NCBI GenBank assembly: GCA_018062085.1
Contig: JAGOSY010000008.1
Coordinates: 1-64,000 of the forward strand
DNA from: a bacterium
GTDB taxonomy: Bacteria; Cyanobacteriota; Vampirovibrionia; Obscuribacterales; Obscuribacteraceae
Direction: 5' to 3'
DNA length: 64,000 nt
Shown: positions 36,424-44,682 of the stretch, one piece after another
Numbering within the stretch: position 1 is the first letter of the stretch
How the letters are laid out: each line of letters begins with the position of its first letter
The notes under the pieces: generated by a model
The model's database searches: none
What the model was told of the DNA's origin: nothing
What the model saw: the letters and a program-made list of their open reading frames with translations, nothing else
Position numbers and translations under genes: made by a program

Positions 36424-36750
36424 ACCGCGATCCCCCGGGAAAGATGCAAACAACGCTGGATTCCTTGGTCTATATGGCTTTGGATAATTTGATTCTGTTA
36501 AAAGTCGCCACAGCTCTTTGCTGAATTCTAAACATTTCTTATAGTGGTTATGCCACGTTGAGTGGATCTTTAAATCCCCTATTGTTTATGTGTTAGTTTC
36601 GTTTAGCGAGAATTAATCTGCATGGCTCTTGGGGTAGAATATGACTTTCGCTGAAGTGAGAGCCTTCTGTGAAAGTAGCAAGAGTGGTTGTTTGAAAATT
36701 AAACTGAAAGAATTACCAATAGTTTCCCCGGATAATCAAGGATTACCAGA
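36424..36750. other. Divergent intergenic region between pseudopilin and TPR genes
   Basis: About 330 bases. It should hold the promoters of both flanking units. A TAGAAT at ~36634 could be a -10 for the plus-strand gene, but no good -35 accompanies it. No gene or RNA recognised. Confidence 0.4.
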
Positions 36751-38118
36751 GTGATAAGACAAAATCGATTTGCCATCACCAGTGACATCACTGGCCTAGC
36801 GCTGCCATTTGCTGTTGCTCTGATTCTTCTTTTTCCTGGTTTAGCTCACGGTGAGGCAGCCGGCATGGGCACTGTTTTGTCTGAAACCGAAGTTGAAACT
36901 CCTGTGCGACGAGATGAATTACCGGACGAACAATTACCTGGTGGGGTGGCTGTTGGAAAAGTCCTAAAACGAATTCAAACTGAACTTGATAGCCGCCAGT
37001 TGACTCAGGCTTCACAAAACGAACTAGAAGCCTTAGCTACGAAGTATCCAAACAATTACAAAGTGCATCTTTATTACGGTTTGGTGCTTGATGATGTTGG
37101 TTTGCCTGAGCAAGCCATGGCCGAATTTGAACTAGCCGATAAATTGGGACCGCAAGACCCTCGTGGCACAGCTGGGATCATGAATCATATATTGGCCAGA
37201 GGCGATACAGCCGCTGCCACAGAACTCCTTCAAAGGGCTCTTAAGCGCTTTCCAGACTCGCCAGAGATCTTGTTCTTTATGGGCAAAAACTTTAAGGAGC
37301 ACCGGCATTGGTCGGAAGCCCAGATGGTACTGAGCCGCGCCTACAAAGCTGGCTGTAAAGTGAAGCATCTGCCTGTTGAACTTGGTGAACTTTATCAAGA
37401 GAGTGCTCCTTTTCTTGCCCTGAAGTTGGCTAATGAAGACCTGGCTCAGTATCCTGACTATTACCTCTCGCTTCAGGTAAAAGCTCTAGCCTTGATGAAC
37501 ATGGGCAAGTTCACAGCTGCGATTGAACCGCTTAAAAAGCTCTATCACCAATCGCCAACGTTCAACCACTCGGCTGAATATTATTTGCGCTGTTTGTTCT
37601 GGGATGGCCGCTACCGTGACGCTCTCAATCCAGGCTTATACTACTTGGGTAAAGAAGCTCACGCTATTGGTGGTCCACTGGTTTCGTCTGAGGTTCTAGG
37701 TGAAATTATTGGTCGGCTACCTGCTAATGATGTCGAACAGCAACTCAATCACTTTTATGCAGAATTGAAGAAAGACAAATTTTTGGTCAGGCCCGCTTTT
37801 CATTATTATCTTGCCAATATCTTCTACAAGCAGGGTAAAGCGAAATTGGCTAAAGCTGAATTAGAAAGGCTCTTAGAGAGCGATCCTAAGTCGGTAGAAG
37901 GTTTCTATTTGCTCGGTCAGCTGCAAGAAAATTATGGACGTAATTACGAAGAAGCGCTGAAGGCTTATGAAATGGCTCATGCTCTCTCTCCGTACGATAT
38001 GGCCATAGAGAAGGCCTACAATCGCCTAGTGGAGAGGCAAGCTTTCCGTTCTTCTGATTGGGCTAAGGCTTTGCGAGACTGGCTTGATAAACTTTTGGGC
38101 CGAACCAGGCTAGATTGA
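36751..38118 (+). CDS. TPR-repeat protein with N-terminal export signal
   Basis: A 455-residue protein starting at GTG 36751. Residues ~14-35 form a hydrophobic signal or anchor (ITGLALPFAVALILLFPGLA, then HGEAAG). The remainder is a superhelix of about ten TPR-like units, e.g. VHLYYGLVLDDVGLPEQAMA, ILFFMGKNFKEHRHWSEAQM and YLANIFYKQGKAKLAKAELE. The C-terminal ~25 residues are basic and Trp-containing (DWAKALRDWLDKLLGRTR). Probably a periplasmic scaffold. Confidence 0.85.
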   Translation: MIRQNRFAITSDITGLALPFAVALILLFPGLAHGEAAGMGTVLSETEVETPVRRDELPDEQLPGGVAVGKVLKRIQTELDSRQLTQASQNELEALATKYPNNYKVHLYYGLVLDDVGLPEQAMAEFELADKLGPQDPRGTAGIMNHILARGDTAAATELLQRALKRFPDSPEILFFMGKNFKEHRHWSEAQMVLSRAYKAGCKVKHLPVELGELYQESAPFLALKLANEDLAQYPDYYLSLQVKALALMNMGKFTAAIEPLKKLYHQSPTFNHSAEYYLRCLFWDGRYRDALNPGLYYLGKEAHAIGGPLVSSEVLGEIIGRLPANDVEQQLNHFYAELKKDKFLVRPAFHYYLANIFYKQGKAKLAKAELERLLESDPKSVEGFYLLGQLQENYGRNYEEALKAYEMAHALSPYDMAIEKAYNRLVERQAFRSSDWAKALRDWLDKLLGRTRLD

Positions 38119-38145
38119 AATTAGACAGATTGAAATTAGACAGAT
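38112..38145 (+). repeat. Tandem duplication of 15 bases across the stop codon
   Basis: The unit AGATTGAAATTAGAC occurs twice head to tail (38112-38126, 38127-38141) plus AGAT. The first copy contains the TGA stop of the TPR gene. Likely a slippage duplication. Confidence 0.8.
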
Positions 38146-38238
38146 AAAAACTTGCTAGATTCGGTGCTTCCTAAAACTAATCTGCTTGGCCTGACATTTA
38201 GGTCTTGGCATTAGCTCTTTTTGCTAAGCTGGTAAAGC

Positions 38239-39273
38239 GTGGCGGGAGTTCAGGAATCTTGGTGTCTTTGCGTGCGATATGTTCCTTATCACAGATTGGC
38301 GAATCTACCCAATATCATTGTAGACGGTAAGGCTAACCACGCGACCGTGCTGACGCTTTCTCATTGGCCCAGTAGCAATACTCCAGAAGAGTTTAAAGCT
38401 GATCTATCGGCCCAGATTGTTTATCGCTATTTGAATAATCCTGGTTCCTTTTTGTCTCCTACTTGCGATGTGGTATCAAATAACCATTTTGATGAAGATG
38501 GTTTGGTGTCGCTTTACTGCTTGCTCAATCCGAAGGCGGCACTTGAGGAGCAATCTACCTTGGTCGATATTGCCAGTGCCGGTGATTTCGGTACATTTAA
38601 AGATCGCGAATCAGCCAGGGTCTGCTTTGTCCTGTCTGCCTGGTCCAATCCTGACCTTTCTCCTTTGAATCAGGGGGTTTTTGCTCGGCCATATCCTGAA
38701 GTTACTGCCATCTTGTATGAGGAATTGCTGGTTCGCTTACCCAATATCATTCAAAAAATTGACAATCTCAGGCGCTACTGGCAGGAGGAAGATAACTTTC
38801 TTGATACCACCGAAAATGCCATTGCTTCTGGTTTGATAACTCTGCAAGAATTCCCCGAAGTTGATTTGTTAGTAGTGAGGGTGCAAGATAGTGGTTTCCC
38901 TTATATTACTAGAGAACATTGTCCCAGCTGGATTTCGTCGGTACTGCATCCGATGGCTTTGCACAATCGCACTGAACGTATGCGCTTGCTTTTGATGCAG
39001 GGGCGACGCTATGAACTTTACTACCGCTATGAAACTTGGGTTGATTTCGTTTCAAAACCCTTAGCAAAACGGTTAGACCTCAGCGATTTGGCCAAGACCC
39101 TGACGACAATGGAAAGTGGCAGAGGCTGCTGGCAATTCACTGGCAACGATGAGATAATTGCCCGGCTTAAGTTGGTAGATGGGAAGGAAAGCAGAATCGA
39201 CCCCGAAGATTTTCTATCTGAGGTCAAAGGGGCATTGGTTCAAGGCGAGAACTTGAATGGAAGCATCTGTTAA
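38239..39273 (+). CDS. Unknown protein with HFDEDG motif, first gene of a phosphate-transport cassette
   Basis: A 344-residue cytoplasmic protein starting at GTG 38239. It contains NNHFDEDGLVSLYCLLNP near residue 80, reminiscent of the metal-binding acidic motif of DHH phosphoesterases (HxDxDG), and ATVLTLSHWPSSNTPEEFKA upstream of it. Other conserved-looking segments are VRVQDSGFPYITREHCPSWI and YYRYETWVDFVS. I believe it belongs to an uncharacterised conserved family but cannot name it with certainty. The gene overlaps the following DUF47 gene by 17 bases, which couples it to phosphate transport. A phosphoesterase or regulator of PiT is a reasonable guess. Confidence 0.78.
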   Translation: MAGVQESWCLCVRYVPYHRLANLPNIIVDGKANHATVLTLSHWPSSNTPEEFKADLSAQIVYRYLNNPGSFLSPTCDVVSNNHFDEDGLVSLYCLLNPKAALEEQSTLVDIASAGDFGTFKDRESARVCFVLSAWSNPDLSPLNQGVFARPYPEVTAILYEELLVRLPNIIQKIDNLRRYWQEEDNFLDTTENAIASGLITLQEFPEVDLLVVRVQDSGFPYITREHCPSWISSVLHPMALHNRTERMRLLLMQGRRYELYYRYETWVDFVSKPLAKRLDLSDLAKTLTTMESGRGCWQFTGNDEIIARLKLVDGKESRIDPEDFLSEVKGALVQGENLNGSIC

Positions 39274-39916
39274 AGAGCCCCGCTGGAAACGTCTACTAAC
39301 GCCTGGCTTGGCAAGGTTTTTTGCTCCGCGAATTGATTTCTACGCTTTGCTTCTTGCCCAAGCTGACACTACCCTTAGAGGGGTGGAAGAGCTTGAGGCT
39401 TGGCTCAGCAGTGGAGCAGCAGAGCGCTGTCAGGTCGTGCGTGATTTAGAGCATCATGGCGATGAACTCAAGGCCTCACTACAGCGAAAGTTGGCTGAAT
39501 CATTTGTCACTCCTTTTGATCGCGAAGATATATACGATCTGTCTGTCAGGCTTGATGAAGTGCTCAATAGCGCCAAGAACAGTGCCCGCGAGGTGGAGGC
39601 GCTCAATTACTGTCCACGTGATTCAAGTTTGTCTGAGATGGCACGTAACCTAGTTGAAGGTAGCCGTTGTTTGTATAATTCTTTCCGTAATCTCAACGTC
39701 AATTTAGAAGAGGCGTCTGCCCAAGCCAATCTTGCTCGTAAGTCGGAGAACCGGTTCGAGAAGGTCTACAGGCAGGCTATGCGTGAACTCTTTGAATTGA
39801 ATGATTTTAAGACAATTTTACGCACTCTAGAAGTTTATAGAACCATGGTGCAAACTGCGTCTCGCATAGACATGGTGGCCGAGAAGTTGCATCATGTGAT
39901 AGTCAAAATTAGCTAG
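39257..39916 (+). CDS. DUF47/PhoU-like regulator of phosphate transporter
   Basis: A 219-residue all-helical protein of the DUF47 (PhoU_div) family: FAPRIDFYALLLAQADTTLR, VRDLEHHGDELKASLQRKLA, ESFVTPFDREDIYDLSVRLD and LDEVLNSAKNSAREVEALNY. The E-x-x-x-D and D-x-x-D/E repeats form metal clusters in PhoU relatives. DUF47 genes are almost always paired with pit genes, as here, and are thought to gate the transporter. It overlaps the gene upstream, and the transporter follows 140 bases later. Confidence 0.93.
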   Translation: MEASVKEPRWKRLLTPGLARFFAPRIDFYALLLAQADTTLRGVEELEAWLSSGAAERCQVVRDLEHHGDELKASLQRKLAESFVTPFDREDIYDLSVRLDEVLNSAKNSAREVEALNYCPRDSSLSEMARNLVEGSRCLYNSFRNLNVNLEEASAQANLARKSENRFEKVYRQAMRELFELNDFKTILRTLEVYRTMVQTASRIDMVAEKLHHVIVKIS

Positions 39917-40056
39917 TTGACTATCATCTAAAACTTTTAGCTAAAGCTGTAGCCTTAAATATTGGCTTAAACTAGTGGCACAAATGAAATTGTTAGCTCA
40001 ATTGGAAACTCAAGTCGAGCACAAGAACAGAGGAAAGGACAATTAATTTCTACTTT

Positions 40057-41088
40057 GTGTTAGTGCTGCTGCTTGGCTGTTTGTTTGCTTTTACAAACGG
40101 TTTTCAGGACGGTAGTTCGGTTGCAGCTAGTCCAATTGCGTCGCGCTCCATAGGAATGTGGCAAGGGGTTTTGCTAACTGCCATATTTGAGTTTTTTGGC
40201 GCTCTCTTTGGCGGTTCGCAGGTTGCCTCAGCTATTTCAGGAATTACTAACTATCCTCGCAACGAGTCGTTTCTGTGTGTTCTAGCATGTGCATTGCTAG
40301 CTGCAGTGTTATGGAATTTTCTCACTCGGCTGATCAAAGTTCCCTCTAGTTCTACCCACGCCCTTGTTGGTGGCCTTATCGGTGCAATCTTTGCTTCGAC
40401 TGGGAGCTTCGAATATATTGTCTGGGGAAGTTTTAATGCCCTAATTTATCCTACTGGAGTCTGCAAGGTCATTGCCACCCTGTTTCTTTCCCCATTGATT
40501 GGTTTTGTGGCTGGCTATTTTACCTTGCACTTGCTTCAATTTCTGCTATCAAAGGCAACTAATCAGGTCAATAATGCCCTGAAGTGGTCGCAGTGGTTGG
40601 TTCTTCCAGTTCTCGCTTTTGGTCATGGCGCCAACGATACTCAGAAAGTCATGGGTGTTATCGTCATGGCTATGAGCGCCGCTGGTTTGTTGGGAAGTCA
40701 AAACCCATTCAACGCAAGTGAAAGTATTCCATTGTGGGTGAGAATTACCATTGGGTTATGTATGGCGGTAGGAGTCGTTTGCATGGCGCCCGGTATTCTT
40801 AAGCGAGTTGGTCTCGGCATATTTAGGCAACGTCCAGTGCATGGTTTTGTTAGTGAGTTTGCCTCGGCAGTGGTTGTTCTCACAGGTTCAATTACCGGTG
40901 GACCAGTTTCAGCCTCGCAGGTAATCGCTTCAACCGTTATGGGTGTTGGTTATGCCAATAGGCGCAAAGGAGTGCATTGGCTTGTTGCCAGAGAGATGGC
41001 TTGGGCTTGGTTCCTGACTATTCCGTGTTCGGCAGCGGTTGCTTATTTTCTTTTTCGTTCGATCTTTAGTCTCTTAAAAAATGTCTAA
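40057..41088 (+). CDS. pit: Inorganic phosphate transporter, PiT family
   Basis: Inner-membrane phosphate:cation symporter, 343 residues from GTG 40057. The two PiT signature repeats are FAFTNGFQDGSSVAASPIAS at the N-terminus and LAFGHGANDTQKVMGVI in the second half; VPSSSTHALVGGLIGA and GGPVSASQVIASTVMGVG complete the duplicated sites. About ten membrane segments. The best ribosome binding site (AGGAAAGG, 40031-40038) lies 18 bases before the GTG but only 3 bases before an in-frame ATT at 40042, so translation may start at that unusual codon, adding five residues (INFYF). Confidence 0.95.
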   Translation: MLVLLLGCLFAFTNGFQDGSSVAASPIASRSIGMWQGVLLTAIFEFFGALFGGSQVASAISGITNYPRNESFLCVLACALLAAVLWNFLTRLIKVPSSSTHALVGGLIGAIFASTGSFEYIVWGSFNALIYPTGVCKVIATLFLSPLIGFVAGYFTLHLLQFLLSKATNQVNNALKWSQWLVLPVLAFGHGANDTQKVMGVIVMAMSAAGLLGSQNPFNASESIPLWVRITIGLCMAVGVVCMAPGILKRVGLGIFRQRPVHGFVSEFASAVVVLTGSITGGPVSASQVIASTVMGVGYANRRKGVHWLVAREMAWAWFLTIPCSAAVAYFLFRSIFSLLKNV

Positions 41089-41151
41089 AAATATTTAGCC
41101 TGGAACTGCCAAGTCACTTTGCTTAAGGCATAGATACTCACTACTTAAGAC

Positions 41152-41388
41152 TCAAATAGTGTGCGTTTCAGGTAAGGGTTCGTAACCCGGATAAACCCAA
41201 GGAGCGCTGTAACTAGATTGCTTGATTTGCGGATGAAAAAGCCATGTATTTGATGTAGCAATCAATAATCCTGCTACGACAGCAAGCCACATTTTGTTAA
41301 CTGGCTCGCTGATCTGGTTGTCAGTTTGATTGTCAGTACTAATAACGGCCGTAGACTGCTCTGGTAAATCGCTGCTGGTCTGTAACAT
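41152..41388 (-). CDS. Small single-pass membrane protein, unknown
   Basis: ATG 41388 is preceded by AGAGGTGAG, giving 78 residues; an upstream in-frame start at 41427 has no such site. A polar Ser/Thr/Asp/Gln-rich N-terminus (NQTDNQISEPVNK) is followed by one transmembrane helix (MWLAVVAGLLIATSNTWLF) and a Pro/Tyr-rich tail (YSAPWVYPGYEPLPETH). No family recognised. Convergent with pit. Confidence 0.6.
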   Translation of the reverse strand: MLQTSSDLPEQSTAVISTDNQTDNQISEPVNKMWLAVVAGLLIATSNTWLFHPQIKQSSYSAPWVYPGYEPLPETHTI

Positions 41389-41533
41389 AAATCTCACCTC
41401 TACTGGGAGACATGCCCCATTAGGCAATTCACTAAACTGTTTTGACTAGGCTGGGATGGGGAATCTAAATTTAGGCAGAATTTTATTGTTGGTTTGTGTC
41501 GGCCACTGGTGAGCCGCTGCGGGTGGGAGAGTT

Positions 41534-41899
41534 ATGGGTGAAGAGATGGCTAAAGAGATGGCGGATGAAATGATTGATGAGCAAGGCGATCGCAGCTGGA
41601 TGGATACAGAAAGTGATAGTGAGGAAACTCAAGATATTGCAGCCATTCGTAACTATGCCTACGAAGCATTTGATAGGTTAGATAAAGACGGCAATGGTTT
41701 CATAGAATCCACTGAGCTTCATCTGGCGCGGCTTGACCCCTCCCTGAGCACTAAGGAGAAATCTTTCATTGCTTTTCTTCTCAATAATCAAGAGGCAATT
41801 GCCGGCATGGTCGTGGAAGATAATCCAGGCCCGCGTTTAGGGATATCTAGAGACGATCTGGAGTCTTATTTTGGTTTGATATCCCGTCTTCTTGGCTAG
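41534..41899 (+). CDS. EF-hand calcium-binding protein
   Basis: A 121-residue acidic cytoplasmic protein with a GGGAGAG ribosome binding site. One canonical EF-hand loop is seen at ~50-61, DKDGNGFIESTE, flanked by helices (YAYEAFDRL and LHLARL). A degenerate second hand may lie near DNPGPRLGISRDDLES. The very acidic N-terminus (GEEMAKEMADEMIDEQGD) is unusual. Calcium sensor or buffer; partner unknown. The next gene on the same strand is the SLH-domain protein. Confidence 0.82.
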   Translation: MGEEMAKEMADEMIDEQGDRSWMDTESDSEETQDIAAIRNYAYEAFDRLDKDGNGFIESTELHLARLDPSLSTKEKSFIAFLLNNQEAIAGMVVEDNPGPRLGISRDDLESYFGLISRLLG

Positions 41900-42042
41900 A
41901 ATTTCGCCGAGTTGAAGACGAGTAAACCTTTTGGTCAACCTACTTGGCCAATCTACAGAAAGACTTTATGGAACTTTTTGCCTTATAACATGGTCTGCAT
42001 ACTAAAATTGTGTCAGAATTTTGTTATTGCAAAGGGGATTGA

Positions 42043-44487
42043 ATGCGTTCTATAGTGTCTCTGGCTGGTACGGTAGGTCTTATCGCCGTTATCTCCTCCC
42101 TAGCTTGTGGCAGTGCCAATGTGCCTTCAGCCCAGGCGCAGTTTGGTGGTCGTGACCTAAGTCAAATTCCCTCGCTATTAGACGTTGAAAAAAGGCGTAG
42201 TGATTTAGATCGAAAGCTTTCGGAGGCGCTTGCTTCTGGACGGCTAACCTCTTCCGAGGCAGGGCCCTTTAAGCAAGAGTTGCTACGTCTTAAAAATGTA
42301 GAAGAGACCTATAAGGTGAGTGGCAAGTTTTCATTCTTTCAAAAAGCGCGCTTGACCCTTGAACTTGATGTTCTCTCAAGCAATATTGAGAAGAGCCTTC
42401 ACGAACGTTCCAGCGTTGCTCTTACCGACCTTAGTGGGAAGAAACTTGATATTACGGTGCGCTTAAATGAGGCCTTAAATGCTGGTCGTTTGACTCCCCA
42501 AGAGACACAAAGTTTTAAGAGCCAACTTGCTAACATTAGCGCTAAAGAAAGTTCTTACCAGGCTGTAAATGCCCCTGGTCAGCCGTTGAATAGTACCCAA
42601 ACTCTTGAGCTGGCACTCGACTTGGACCGCTTATCTAGTGCCCTAGAATCGCAACTTAGAGCCAGGACTGGCGAAGATTTTAAGTTTGCCGATAGAACGA
42701 GAGAACTTTCGGTGCGCATCAGCGACCTAGTAGCGGCCGGTCGAATATCTGCTATTGATGCGGACGGCTATCGCCAAGAGTTAGACCGAATTGGCAGTCG
42801 CCAAGTATCAATGACAGCCTCCGGACGTCGCCTCACTACCGAAGATCAGCTTTCTCTAGCGCTTGACCTCGAAAGACTAAATAGCAAATTGGAGCGATTC
42901 ACTGCCACTACTGGCGGTATTAGTGGTGGTGCTAATGCGTTGCCTGGTATCAATGAGCTGCAACGCTCCCTAGCGGAAAAGATTGTAGCGGGTCAGAGCT
43001 CAGGTCAGCTCGACGCGCAAGAGCTTTCAGTGCTTAAGCAAGAGTTTGATCGAATTGCTACTGTTGAAGCCAGCTACAGGGCCGATGGTGCTTTGAGCGA
43101 CAACGAAACGCTCTCTCTTGCAGGTGACCTAGAGAAGTTGAGCAAACGAATTGATCGCAGCCTAACCCAAGCGCCGACTAATACTCTTGCTTCGAGGCAG
43201 GCTCGGGTTCAAACTAAGCTCGATCAAGCTAGAGCCAACCAAAGAATTAGTGAGGCCATATATCAAGATTTGAGGACCGAGCTGGAGCGGGTAGCTGCGC
43301 GCGAGCGGCTCTATAAGGCCGATGGCCAGCTCAGTGATAGTGAAACATTGTCATTGGCCAATGATCTTGAGCAAATTAGCGGTAGACTGCAGCAATCGCT
43401 TTCTGCTCTTCCCGATTGGAATTCAAAGAGAGATAAGCTCTCCAAGCAGATCGAGGATGCCTTAGCCTCCGGTCGCCTTACTGCAGATCAAGCTGACGAT
43501 TTTCGACGAGACCTCGCCCGTGCCAATCGCCTCGGATCGGCTATGAGTGGTGGCAATCGACAGTATAGCGAGCAGCAAGTGGTGGCCATTGTTAGCGAGT
43601 ATGACGATGTTTCAAGTCGACTCGAAAAAGCACTGGCACCTTTGCCAGACATTGCTGGCAAGCAACTTGCTATAACAACTAAACTCAATGGGGCTGAGGC
43701 CTCAGGCGCTTTAAATTCCAATCAGGTTAGCGATCTCAATAAAGAATTCGCTCGGATAAGAACTGTTGAAAACTCTTTTCGAAATTCGGATGGTGGCTTG
43801 AACGATTGGGAGGCGATGAAAATCAATCGCGATCTCGATGCTCTCGATTCTGATTTGACGCGACTAATATCAAATGCCCCTGTTTCTTCACCGGTCTCAT
43901 CGTCGAGTGTGCCATTCGATACCAAAGGGCATTGGGCGGAATCGTATGTAGGGCAATTGACTCAACGCGGTATCATTGGCGGATTTCCCGATGGTTCCTT
44001 TAAGCCCGATGATGGTATAACGCGCGCTCAGTTTGCCGCAATTGCGGTCAAAGCTTTGAACCTTCCAAGCGCATCTGGACCAGCCAGTTTCGCTGATGTT
44101 TCCGCATCTTATTGGGCAAATAGAGCTATTGCTTCAGTTAGTCAAGCCGGCTTGGTAACAGGATTCCCCGATGGACGGTTTAAGCCAGAAGACAAGATTA
44201 CAAGAGCCCAGGCCCTGGTAATATTGGCTAAAGCCTTGCCTGCTCAAGGTGCAGCCGATACTTCAATTCTCAATTCATACGGCGACGGCTCTTCTGTTCC
44301 AGCTTGGGCCGCACCATCTGTAGCGAAGGCGGCTAAAGCTCGAATTCTTGTTAGCTATCCAGACCCAAGTCAAATTAAGCCAAACGTAAATGCAACAAGA
44401 GCAGACGTTGCTGCCTTGACCTATCAAACACTAAACAATTTGGGCAAGAACCTACCCCAAATTAGAGTCGGGATCGAACCTCAGTAA
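42043..44487 (+). CDS. Secreted envelope protein: seven ~75-85-residue repeats plus three SLH domains
   Basis: An 814-residue protein with a signal peptide (TVGLIAVISSLACGSANVPS). Residues ~40-615 carry seven copies of an all-helical repeat of the form 'x-x-K-L-x-x-A-L-A-S-G-R-L-T-x-x-E-A ... E-L-x-R-I ... Y-x-A-x-G-x-L-S ... L-x-L-x-x-D-L-x-x-L'. Clear copies begin near LLDVEKRRSD, DLSGKKLDIT, FADRTRELSV, INELQRSLAE, LASRQARVQT, DWNSKRDKLS and DIAGKQLAIT. Three SLH domains follow at ~625-668, 683-728 and 745-798, including GFPDGSFKPDDGITRAQFAA and GFPDGRFKPEDKITRAQALV. SLH domains bind pyruvylated wall polymers or peptidoglycan. No porin barrel is seen, unlike cyanobacterial SLH-porins. Confidence 0.92.
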   Translation: MRSIVSLAGTVGLIAVISSLACGSANVPSAQAQFGGRDLSQIPSLLDVEKRRSDLDRKLSEALASGRLTSSEAGPFKQELLRLKNVEETYKVSGKFSFFQKARLTLELDVLSSNIEKSLHERSSVALTDLSGKKLDITVRLNEALNAGRLTPQETQSFKSQLANISAKESSYQAVNAPGQPLNSTQTLELALDLDRLSSALESQLRARTGEDFKFADRTRELSVRISDLVAAGRISAIDADGYRQELDRIGSRQVSMTASGRRLTTEDQLSLALDLERLNSKLERFTATTGGISGGANALPGINELQRSLAEKIVAGQSSGQLDAQELSVLKQEFDRIATVEASYRADGALSDNETLSLAGDLEKLSKRIDRSLTQAPTNTLASRQARVQTKLDQARANQRISEAIYQDLRTELERVAARERLYKADGQLSDSETLSLANDLEQISGRLQQSLSALPDWNSKRDKLSKQIEDALASGRLTADQADDFRRDLARANRLGSAMSGGNRQYSEQQVVAIVSEYDDVSSRLEKALAPLPDIAGKQLAITTKLNGAEASGALNSNQVSDLNKEFARIRTVENSFRNSDGGLNDWEAMKINRDLDALDSDLTRLISNAPVSSPVSSSSVPFDTKGHWAESYVGQLTQRGIIGGFPDGSFKPDDGITRAQFAAIAVKALNLPSASGPASFADVSASYWANRAIASVSQAGLVTGFPDGRFKPEDKITRAQALVILAKALPAQGAADTSILNSYGDGSSVPAWAAPSVAKAAKARILVSYPDPSQIKPNVNATRADVAALTYQTLNNLGKNLPQIRVGIEPQ

Positions 44488-44545
44488 TTGTCAGCAAATT
44501 ATTGTCAGGCTCTTCTTTTCGGGAAATTTGGTTCTCGCGGTCGTT

Positions 44546-44594
44546 CCGAAATAGAAACTGCATCGATATCGATGCAGTTTCTATTTCGGTTTTA
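44546..44594 (+). terminator. 44-base perfect palindrome with T-tract, terminator of the SLH gene
   Basis: Bases 44546-44567 and 44568-44589 are exact reverse complements (22-base arms with no spacer; centre ATCGATATCGAT), followed by TTTT. It lies 58 bases after the SLH gene stop. An unusually long perfect stem for a terminator. Confidence 0.8.
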
Positions 44595-44682
44595 AGTAGC
44601 CATCAATTAACATAATTTGCATTGTCCATTGAACTTTTTTCCTCAAGCTTCCGTATAGAAAGAAACACAGAGGTAAAAGAAT

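Noticed and set aside
38112..38145. CRISPR-like repeat
   Set aside because: Only two adjoining 15-base units with no spacers; a simple tandem duplication.
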